A stretch of DNA of 64,000 nucleotides from the NCBI GenBank assembly GCA_040954595.2, contig CM082589.2:620001-684000 (forward strand), read 5' to 3'. Origin of the DNA: Balanoglossus misakiensis (lineage: Eukaryota; Hemichordata). Positions 1-8,712 of the stretch are shown in pieces. Both the position numbers and the translations under genes were made by a program. Numbering within the stretch: the first letter of the stretch is position 1; each line of letters opens with the position of its first letter. The notes beneath the pieces are model-generated. The model was not told where the DNA came from. It did not search any database and saw nothing but the letters and a program-made list of their open reading frames with translations.

Positions 1-685
1 AAAATTCTAATGAGATGCAAATCCCCAGATAAGTGTATTTCACACCCGATCTTAATTATAATCTTGATCATGACAAACATTTCGCCAAGCTTTGTCTGAA
101 ATTGACAAAAATGTCTAGTTTCAGACAGAAAGATATGTTGAGTTGATTTATGAAGTTTGGTTTTGTTTTATGGTGGTAATAAAACACAGAGACAACATTA
201 CTTTATTGTAGATTGTGCTTAAACTCACACAAATAAGTTACCAGGCACATACTAAAAAGATTTAACGATAAACATCAAAATTTCAGTATTACACTTTAGA
301 GAAACTGTCACAAATATTCTGTCAGCTGACTCTGAACACAACAAATTTCACTGTGCATACATTGCTTCATTTCTATAATTCTACAATGATAACAACAGAC
401 ACCAAACTACCTTGAACTTCTAGTATCTGATATTTTGATCAAACATTTGTCAGTTCATGGCCTTCTCTAATATTTGCGTGATGACGACTCGATTCATTGG
501 TGTGATTGAATCATGAAGTAAATGTGTGTTCTATGGTTGTAGATGCTCAGGCTTTCTGTTAGTTGTCTGAGGTTGAACTGAAGTCCCCTTTCTATTGCAT
601 ACTGTCAACAATTAACGATGCTTATCATGTTTAGATGAACACGATAAATTCTCCAAACAAATATTAAATGCACATCACTCCTTAC
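1..685 (-). other. TRIT1 intron 4 (partial)
   Basis: AT-rich sequence after the exon 4 donor. I looked on the minus strand for the next family segment after DKRK(L/V), which should resemble SLQVFEETG, and found none, so the next exon lies to the left of the window. An octamer ATGCAAAT occurs near position 15. Confidence 0.6.
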
Positions 686-1038
686 CTCAGCAGTTTTCTT
701 TTATCATTTGGGTGAATTTTCTCAGCCATCTCTGGATCGACATCTTCCAGTTTTTGTCGAAGTTCAGCACCGCTGACTTTCTCAAAATTCACACCAGACA
801 AGTAAGTCCTCACATCTTCTTGTTTTGCAGATTCAACATCGAAGTTTGACACATCGATGTCTTCTCTGTCCTCACCAACATCAACGTCAAGCGACTCATC
901 ATCTGATGAACATTGTTTCATTTTTGGTTCTTGTGAATCACCATCAGCATCATAATCGCTGCTCAGTTTTCGTTTCCTCTTTTGCTGGGCCTTTCTTTTT
1001 TCTTCTTTTTCAAAGAGAAGTTCATCTGATCCTGAAAT
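686..1038 (-). CDS. TRIT1: TRIT1 coding exon 4 with inserted charged region
   Basis: The acceptor AACCAG keeps phase 0; the competing ATTTCAG six bases downstream would break the frame. The exon ends CTGAG|GTAAGG in phase 2. It encodes a basic, nuclear-signal-like stretch ([11 protein letters not shown]), then an acidic serine-rich stretch ([17 protein letters not shown]), then returns to the family with [16 protein letters not shown]. The insertion of about 60 residues has no counterpart in the human enzyme as I remember it. Confidence 0.85.
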
Positions 1039-4000
1039 CTGGTTGCACAGTACAGAAAATGTCAAAAACAAGTAATACAAGTATACAAAATGACTACAGA
1101 TGTACAAAAAGCACAATGTTCATCATCATTGTTTGACAGTTGACAGCCATTTTGGTTTGGCGGCCATTTTGAATTTCAGCTGCTGGTAAATTTCAGTTGT
1201 CATTAGCAACCTGTCATTGGTTCTCTTAACTGCACAGGGGTCCTTTCATTGTTTCTTTTTTCTGTAAAATATGTCAAACATCTGTGATAAAATTTAGAAA
1301 ATTCCTGAACTTCCTTTTAGCATCCTTAGGTAAATGAGTTAATTAGTGTTTGTAGTAACCTTTAGGCTTTGTTCTATTTCCTGTTCACACTAAAATGTTT
1401 CTACAATGCACACACAAGAACTTTACACAACAAAAATTTGAATTGTGGAAGTGTCAAGACTAAAATATCAGCTCGAAATAACACTTTCAAATTATGTACA
1501 AATGTTCTTAAATCAAAAAGTTAAATTGACTTGTAACTCTGTGTGTGATCTTCCCAAGGAACAAAAGGAGACTTGAGAAGTTCGACAAGTTGAATCAAAA
1601 GTTGGTAAACTATTTTTCAGTTCAGGAATGTTGGTGCGACACAGACAATAGCTTCTTAAGTTTGCCATTCGGGTGGCCAGCTATGCCGTGGATTATGTCT
1701 CTCAAAGAATATTGGAAGTTTTTACAAGACCCTTTCACAGACCAGTCAGGTATTGATTTTTACTTAAACATGCTCTATTAGAGAGAAGATATTTGTAATT
1801 CTTCTTCAAGTGTTGCCTGTCTGAGAGGTGTGGTCTCTTGTCTTCTTCTTCACTATCAAAACAATAGCGATTATTATATTATTGTCCGATGTTCCATACA
1901 CAGGGTTAAGCTGTCTGGATTTAAATGGATTCACCTTCACATTCTCCCCAGTTAAACTTTATAATCATCTCACCCCAGATAAACTTTCTACCCCAGATAA
2001 ACTTTTCACCATAGTATCTAGCCGTGTTTTGTCCGTTAGTTTTTGAAGCAAAGCGGACACAACCCGGGCAAGATACTCAACCAATCCAGAGGCAAATCTA
2101 GAATGCTTGATGCTTACATTCATTACAATGAGTGACTGTTTACTTTACGACCTACTTAAAAACTTAATAGTAGAGTGAACTCAAAGGCTTTCTACATTTG
2201 GAAAATTGTGTAACAAGATGCAGTTGTTAATCAAAACAATTGTAATGTCTGGACACTTTTATGACTGGTCTTTGTTCCTTGGCTAACATCGTCTGTATTT
2301 GCCGACACTCAAAAATCTTGCTGGTTGCTTTCAGGCTATGAACTCTACTAGAAGTTCAAGTCTGAACAAACTCTGATACAAGTTCGAGTCTGAAAATGCA
2401 TAGCTGTGTAATTCGGGACTGCTTGATTTTTATTTGGCAATTAACAACAGGATTTTTTTGTACATCTCTGTGACAGATGGACCATAATTTTATTGGAAAC
2501 TCACTTCACATCATTAAAATAGAATGGAAACAGTCAAGAGTCTGTAAAACACACAATAGCAATAAATTGGAAGCTTTTATTCAAAATTAATCTTTTTACA
2601 TCTTTAATCCCAAATGAAAATGATCAACTGAATAAATATAATACTGCACAAAATATAAATACAATTTTAGAAATGATATTTCAGAAGAATCTAACATGAA
2701 AAATATACATACCTTTGCATCAATGAGAACCTTCCAAAGCAGAGATTCTATATAGTAGTTGGTTCCACCAACAATAACCGGCAGTTTTCGTCTGGACAAT
2801 ACATCATCTATGTAATCTTTGTTAGGGAATTTGATCACACACAGTATGCATTGTCAGTTGCTGAATAAAAATTAAATTATTGCCATCATTCACACTTTGG
2901 CAACTGTCCAAGTCTGGCTCTCCTGAAAGAAAAGCTCCTTAAAGGGTCATTGAACCCATACTCGGCATTTTGGCAACCGGAATATGTATCAGTACAAAAT
3001 TTTAATTGATTTATTTATTTCAATTTTCAATCAGCAATTCCTGTGTTTCTGATTTGGCTCAGAAATAATTAATTTCACTATCAAATCATTATGGGAAGAA
3101 AAATAACAATACTCGTTTGAAATTATAGGATGATCTGGCCAATGATGAAATCTGGCAAAAAGTTGCATGCAGCACCCCCTGATAAAACTGCCAAGTCAGC
3201 ATTATATCCTTTAAAGAAGAAGGGCAAATATTTGTGGCATTTTATCTCTAAATCAAGCACAGTGACATAACATTTGTTGGCTTCTTTAAATGCTTTTTAC
3301 GATTTGTAACAACTCTGACATTCATCTGTACTTTTTATTGTCATTTATGAAGCAACTGTTTTTTGAAAACATGGGAACACTACCAGCTTTGCTATTATCG
3401 TGATGGCAGATTAAAAATTTAAGACAGTTAATGCTATTTGATGAAAGAGAGATAAGATTCACATTTTCAGGGTTTCGGCCAATCAAAACACAGCTTTTAT
3501 AAATGACTTGCTCTCACGTTGGTTTCCAGGGGCCATATTTGTCCACCCTAGTAATTTATTCAGCGTTAAGAAAACTATTCAGATTGAAGTGTTTGTTTCA
3601 AAAGTTCTCATGGATCCACAAAAAGATTTAAAATAAGCATGCTGTTAGCTTTTTAACACATCATTCTCAGTTCAAAGTGGGGATTACCTGCTAGTTAGCT
3701 TGTCTTTCAAATCCTTACAAATGTTAATTTTCCACTCAGTGAGAGACTACAAAGAAACCTAATTTTGTGCCCTGTTCAAATTCCCATCATAGAGAAGTCA
3801 ACAGCTCAATGTACATTGTTTATCGCCCACCCAAACATTCAAAAACATGGTGGTTTACTATCCAGCCTACAAGTAATTAATTATCAACTTCAAGTTCAAC
3901 ACTGGCATTACACTGAAAATCTCTTCTCAATAAATTCAAGTGTCAATGTTTCTTTTCTAAAGCATCTGCCTTTTCTAATAAAAGATTAAGTAAGCAAGAA

Positions 4001-6816
4001 GTTAAAAGAAGAAGAAAGTTGTTGGGAGAAAGAGTGTAAAAATTTTATTCACTGGGAAAAAAGAACAGACTATGAGTTGTCATTCTTTGTGTTCAAACAG
4101 ACAAGCTTCAATTTTTGTCAATGCTAGGCATTTACTTATTGTCACACAAGAGGTCAATTAAACGTGGAAGGACGTATTTCCAAAATGAGATCTTACATGA
4201 CGCAGGATTTACGGTCATTTTGATCTGACTGATGCTACTTGCAATTCTTCGAAAAAGATAAAACAGAAGGAAGCTTATAGAAATCATTATCATCAAATAC
4301 GATTAGTTACAAGTAAACATACAGCACTAATGTATGTCAATGAGCTTATTTTCACAGCTAATACTGAAGTCATGCAGACTAAATTAATCCATGAAACATT
4401 AAACAGGCAATATCTGCACAGTCGCGGTCAATGACCGGGTCACAGTGGTCAAATCTCACTGGGGTCCAGAGTGGTGGCAAATGTTGACCGCCACTCAGGT
4501 CACTGACCTACACCCTTGAACTTCAGCTCAGAGAAAAGCTCAAAGTTTACATTAGTCTAATATGCATATCCTGGTTTTCTAAAGATTTATTTGTGAGTAG
4601 CCTTGGGCTAGAGGTCATGTACAGCTCTGTTGGATGCCTGGATGTTTGCAAACAAGCCTATCATAACAAACATTTCAAAACTCCTATGTTATTGCTATGT
4701 TTCTGAAGGACAGAAATTTAGCCCTTTACCCAGTATTTTCTTGTCGTTCAAACTATAGAGCAATATAATTACAGTTGTATGTTATTTTCATTACAGATAA
4801 TTTATGGCATGATTATTCAGTATTCTCTTAAGCAGAGGAGTGAATCATCAGCTTTCCCCAAGTGTGCAGGGCACAGTGGTATAGTTGTATACACAAATAT
4901 ACTCAGCCATGAGAGATCGCACAGTTGTGACCAGATGTACATTGTTTAGGGAGACCACAAAGCAACACCAGTAGACAACTGTTATAACAGGAAGCCCTAT
5001 CAAATAATCCAGCTCCTGGTTTGCAGTAACATGACCCCAGGCAGTGAACCACCATTCTGCACACATTCAATTTTCATGATGCGATCACAGATTAAAGTCA
5101 GTGACTTATCGATGGGTTTAAATAGCGTTTTACAATGCATGGAATAGTTTTCAATGAATATTTTGTGCTTTGCTGCACAAGTACATCTCTTCATGACAGG
5201 TTCTTTTGTGGCTGTGAAGAAAAGTGTACGAATACAATTATCTTTCAAACGCCCATCTAAACTATTGATTATCCTTAATCTCTAGAAAAATGCTCGTTTA
5301 AATGAAATATTCACAAGGAAAACATTCCCATGTCAACGCTGTTTCACTTAAATTCCTTAAATTCTTATCTTCAACAAAAAACTCAATTTCAAACAATGAG
5401 CACTGTTTCCTTTGTTGGTTACAACAGTTTTTGTGTGACAAGACAACTTTGTTGGAGGGCGGGACAAAAGTCTTTAAGTTTATGGACATCCACATCACTA
5501 TCAAATTTTATCAACTGTAATAAAACAACTGTTCAGTTGGCCAGACAAATATTGGATACAATGCCAAAGATTACAAAATGTTAATGGTAGCCAGTAGTAT
5601 AAAACATACACTCAGGAATAATTTACAACTGAAGTGTTCAATTCACATATTTCTCAAGCCAGGCTTGAATCTTAACAAATTTGGTACATTTCACAAAACT
5701 TTCTTGGCAGGTCATTCAATTTGACCCTAGATATTTGCATATGCATGGCCCCGCCCATCCTGAGATGGGATTATTCCATTCTTAAAGGCGGGGTGAATTG
5801 CAGCAACCTTTCCCCCTCAAAAAAAACAGCTTTTATTTCTTACCAAATCACGTAACTTACCAAGAAAAAACTTTTCATTTTTAATGTGTATACAATTGGA
5901 AAGTAAAGGATATGATAGGAACAGCTTTGTTGCGGAAATCCACCACAGTATATCTGCTCAGTGGATCAACATAATCAATGACATGGTGTGGACACAATTG
6001 TCGCTCTTCTGCAGTCACTTTGTTAGTAATGATATCAAGTCCCTTGTATACCTGTAAATAAGACACAAACAACATTTGGATTGACTTTTATTTTACTTCA
6101 TTCAAACCTTAAAAAAGTAGGCTAAATCCACACAGCCAACAATTGAGCGCGTCCTTACATAATCTGAGTACATAAACATCCGCTCACAAACAAACACACA
6201 AACAAACATATAAAGATATGCTTGCATTGTCATAGCAACCAGCAAAGGGATACGCTTGCATTGCCATAGCAACCAACACAGGGTGAACGAATATTATTTT
6301 TCCGGGGAGAAGTACCAGGGCAAAATCACGGTCGATGTTGCATTTCACTTTTTGTATACATGTACTTTGTAGCAAAGGCCACTAGAAATTAATTGCAACT
6401 TGCAGCATATAGCAAGCATTTTCGACAATGCACGTATACACAACCGAAGCTCAGGGTTTTATCCGGAGTCGAGGGTTGGTCAGCAAAAAAAGCAGAGTGG
6501 CTCGCAGCAATGAATTCCAAACCAATAACCTGTAAAGTTTGTAGTGTTCAATATCTTAGTGCCATAAATACAAAGCACGTGTTTGCCAGGAGCACGTGGT
6601 GCTCCAGAAATGTACAACTCCTTCAATGGTTCGCTTGGTGGTCCGTTTCGACAAAAAAAATCCAGTCTGCAGTCGTACCTGCATCGAATCCGCACTGATG
6701 ACTTCCCCATTCATTCTGCTACAGATTTCCAGAGCCAATTTCGATTTTCCTGTGCCTGTAGCGCCTAATATGACCACAACGGGCACACGCCCAAACATTG
6801 TCATGGGCGCAGCCAT
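686..6816 (-). CDS. TRIT1: TRIT1, tRNA dimethylallyltransferase (5' part, four coding exons; 3' part beyond left edge)
   Basis: Transfers an isopentenyl group from DMAPP to N6 of A37 in tRNAs reading UNN codons; family members act in mitochondria and cytosol/nucleus. Coding exons on the minus strand: 6816-6679, 6051-5914, 2811-2713 and 1038-686 (728 nt, 242 codons plus 2 nt). Residues 18-25 are the P-loop GATGTGKS, followed by SADSMQ (41-46), [12 protein letters not shown] (47-58), [34 protein letters not shown] and [15 protein letters not shown], all in MiaA/TRIT1 order. The start ATG at 6816 has A at -3 and G at +4. The N-terminus before the P-loop is only 17 residues, shorter than in human, so the mitochondrial signal is not obvious. 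Exon 4 carries an extra charged segment. The catalytic C-terminal exons and the zinc finger expected from the family are not in the window. MYC lies upstream in the same orientation, as MYCL does next to human TRIT1. Confidence 0.93.
1039..2712 (-). other. TRIT1 intron 3
   Basis: An AT-rich intron of about 1.7 kb with no coding signal on either strand. Two copies of GCCATTTTG, a YY1-type motif, lie within 30 bp at about 1146-1171. Short direct repeats of the form CCCCAGATAAACTTT occur near 1970-2010. Nothing else was seen. Confidence 0.6.
2713..2811 (-). CDS. TRIT1: TRIT1 coding exon 3
   Basis: 33 codons, beginning [11 protein letters not shown] and ending [10 protein letters not shown]. The 3' splice site is AC, preceded by a TTCCCTAAC branch site; the donor at the other end is AAG|GTATGT. 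Joined to exon 2 it reads VPIIDDV, which aligns without gaps to the human protein as I recall it. It includes the VGGTNYYI core motif. Confidence 0.92.
2812..5913 (-). other. TRIT1 intron 2, probable U12-type AT-AC intron
   Basis: The 3,102-nt intron starts ATATCCTTT (5913-5905). It ends with TTCCCTAAC (2829-2821), a near match to the U12 branch consensus TTCCTTAAC, followed about 10 nt later by terminal AC (2813-2812). Splicing there gives an uninterrupted TRIT1 protein, whereas the nearest GT and AG choices change frame or length. The intron also holds an octamer with a GC box (5733-5756) and two IR1 nuclear-receptor-type palindromes (4425-4437, 4497-4509). Confidence 0.85.
4425..4509. promoter_or_regulatory. 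Pair of IR1 nuclear-receptor-type palindromes
   Basis: CGGTCAATGACCG (4425-4437) and AGGTCACTGACCT (4497-4509) are perfect inverted repeats of the GGTCA half-site with a one-base spacer. This is the arrangement bound by FXR-RXR and by EcR-USP type heterodimers. They lie in the U12-type intron of TRIT1. Binding is inferred from the motif alone. Confidence 0.5.
5914..6051 (-). CDS. TRIT1: TRIT1 coding exon 2
   Basis: 46 codons, phase 0 on both sides. The acceptor TATTTACAG precedes GTATACAAG (VYK). The exon ends ...RNKAVPI. The following bases, ATATCCTTT, match the U12-type AT-AC donor consensus; no GT donor here gives a colinear protein. Confidence 0.9.
6052..6678 (-). other. TRIT1 intron 1 with paired E-boxes and a small duplication
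   Basis: Two CACGTG E-boxes lie 17 bp apart (6576-6581 and 6593-6598), within 110 bp of exon 1. A 33-bp imperfect direct duplication (6217-6249 and 6251-6283) carries an X-box-like motif in each copy (6226-6239 and 6260-6273). Confidence 0.7.
6576..6598. promoter_or_regulatory. Two canonical E-boxes in TRIT1 intron 1
   Basis: Both sites are CACGTG, in the contexts AAAGCACGTGTTT and GGAGCACGTGGTG. This is the preferred site of MYC-MAX, MAX-MNT and USF dimers, so MYC control of its neighbour TRIT1 is possible but only inferred. Confidence 0.5.
6679..6816 (-). CDS. TRIT1: TRIT1 coding exon 1
   Basis: 46 codons ending in phase 0 with SADSMQ, then the donor CAG|GTACGA. It contains the P-loop GATGTGKS that binds the DMAPP pyrophosphate. 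The next upstream ATG on the minus strand is out of frame. Confidence 0.93.
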
Positions 6817-7690
6817 GTTTCCTTCCCATGATGCAACAGAAACTCCGCAAGTTAGTTATTTTTATTCAAACCTGAACCCTCAACTTGGTACCCATTTCAC
6901 TCTAACGTTCGTTCTTTCCGTAGGCCAGTACGTGCGTTCTATCCAATCAAGGAAACTCGCCAACTCAATCTGCACAAATGAACGTAACATCTTGTGTATA
7001 AATTGCCAACGGTGTAATTAAATAACTGAACGAATAAAGCATTTCTAATTAATGAAAACTTGCCTAACTCTGCAATGACTGGGGTTACAGAGAGGGCAAT
7101 GGACGGACGTCTAGTCAATCGTATTAGTCGTTGCCCCCATCGACGCCTCATACTTTACGGGCAGAAACTTCATCTCAGGTTTCGAAGAATATTATAAATC
7201 ACTTTCGATGCACTACTGTACACTTCAGGGGCATGGGAAAACGGTCTGTTTCTTTTTACTGGGGCGTTGTGACATTCCAATCCGGTGACGGCTTGTTGCC
7301 ATGGAAGTGGCCAAAACACGTCCTAACCACATACACACACACTTAAAAACGCTTTCACTTTAATCACAAAACCCTCCTCACGCACATACTATCAAAGTTT
7401 AGTGCTCTTTCTATAAAATTTCAACTGTCCTAATTCGGGGTTCACACCTCTTCACATTTGACATGTTATTCACCTTTGTATGAATGGAACAGTCGAAGCA
7501 TTAATATTCAACACATACCAGGCTATTGATCTGCCTGTCAATCACTGCGCACGTTTTCGCGCGCTTTATGTTAATTCATACTCCCACAGACATAGTACTA
7601 CAGTGCACTACAAACAATGGAACAAAGGGTCTGGACTTTTAAATTCCCTGAATTTCTCTGACAAAAAGAAAATCAATGTAAACGGCAAGT
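6817..7690. other. Spacer between MYC 3' end and TRIT1 start; TRIT1 promoter region
   Basis: About 0.87 kb with no coding exon on either strand. A CCAAT box reading on the plus strand (6943-6947) lies about 130 bp upstream of the TRIT1 ATG. An X-box-like GTTGCCATGG starts at 7295. The genes are tandem, so this spacer must hold the TRIT1 promoter and the MYC transcription stop. Confidence 0.6.
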
Positions 7691-8167
7691 TTTCAGAACA
7701 AACTTGGTAATTTATTGACAATTTAAATATACAAAACAAGATTACAATATTCTGGCCAGAGAAGAGCAATATCTGGTTATTGTATTTCTCCAGAAGTCAA
7801 AACAAAGAATGTAATATATAACTGGAAACAAAGGTATAACAAGACCCAGCTTGTTTTCACTCTGTAAACTCTCCCCAAGCTGGCAGTATATAATCCAATA
7901 TCAAGTCACAAAAACTCTTGAAAATGGCAGTGTTTTTGCTTTTTTATAATAAACTAAAATATATAAATCTTCAGATCCATTTACAAATTTATACAGTAAT
8001 AAAGCATATGTTTTTGTCTTAATTAGGCATTTTATCAGTTTTGTTAGAAAGAGAAACAAATAATATATATACAAAAAAGTTGGCTAGTTGTAATGGTTTC
8101 AAACTTGACACACTAAATGAAAAATATAATATACAAATTTTATTTTGTCTTTGATTTTTTAATTCAG
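7690..8167 (-). promoter_or_regulatory. MYC: MYC 3' UTR, AU-rich, with Pumilio site and poly(A) signal
   Basis: Very AT-rich sequence after the MYC stop, with several ATTTA-type and U-rich stretches on the transcript strand. A full Pumilio element TGTATATA lies at 8073-8066 on the minus strand. AATAAA at 7716-7711 would place the mRNA end near 7690; another AATAAA at 8144-8139 is very close to the stop and less likely. AU-rich instability elements are characteristic of MYC mRNAs. Confidence 0.55.
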
Positions 8168-8712
8168 TCACTTATGTCTCAAATGTTTCAGTCTTTCGAG
8201 TAGTAAAGCATTCCGTCGTTTTTCTTTTTCTTTCTCGCTCAGAAGGCGTTGTTCATCAGCATGAATCTGCTGAATATGTTCAGTCGCTTTTCGCAGAATC
8301 ACAACTTTCGGAGCCCGCTCCTGACTCTCCAACTCTGGAACGTGGTCGCGCAGTGTAAGGAAGCTGGTTTTCAAGTCATTTCGACGTTTTCTCTCCAACA
8401 CATTATGTGTTGCTCGTTTGTCATTATCCTCTGAATCAGAACTGGGCCGGCTGCTCGGTCGACTGTTTGGCCTGCTATTTCCTGGTGTACGACGTCCACC
8501 GTTCGTCTGCTGCATAAGGGCTTTCAACTCTGCCATTGTTAATTCCTGCTTCGATTTCTTGGCAGGCACATTTGATAAGGAACTTGGGCGGACTCGCTTA
8601 AGTGTGATGTTGGCAGTGGTAAGTTGAGTAGAAGTGGTTTCATTCGCAGAGACGATCCTTCTCTTCGGTGGATGCAACTTGTCTGCTACCGTGACAACAT
8701 CAATTTCTTCCT
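8168..8712 (-). CDS. MYC: MYC coding exon 2 (acidic region, bHLH-zipper)
   Basis: The acceptor CTTTTTGCAG precedes AGGAAGAAATTG; with the G carried over it reads EEEIDVV. The coding sequence ends LKHLRHK and a stop at 8170-8168. Confidence 0.96.

Noticed and set aside
5881-5923. A conventional GT donor (GCT|GTTCCT) for TRIT1 exon 2
   Set aside because: It lacks the usual donor context, and the protein would lose VPI relative to the family. The ATATCC...AC pair fits signals, frame and length.
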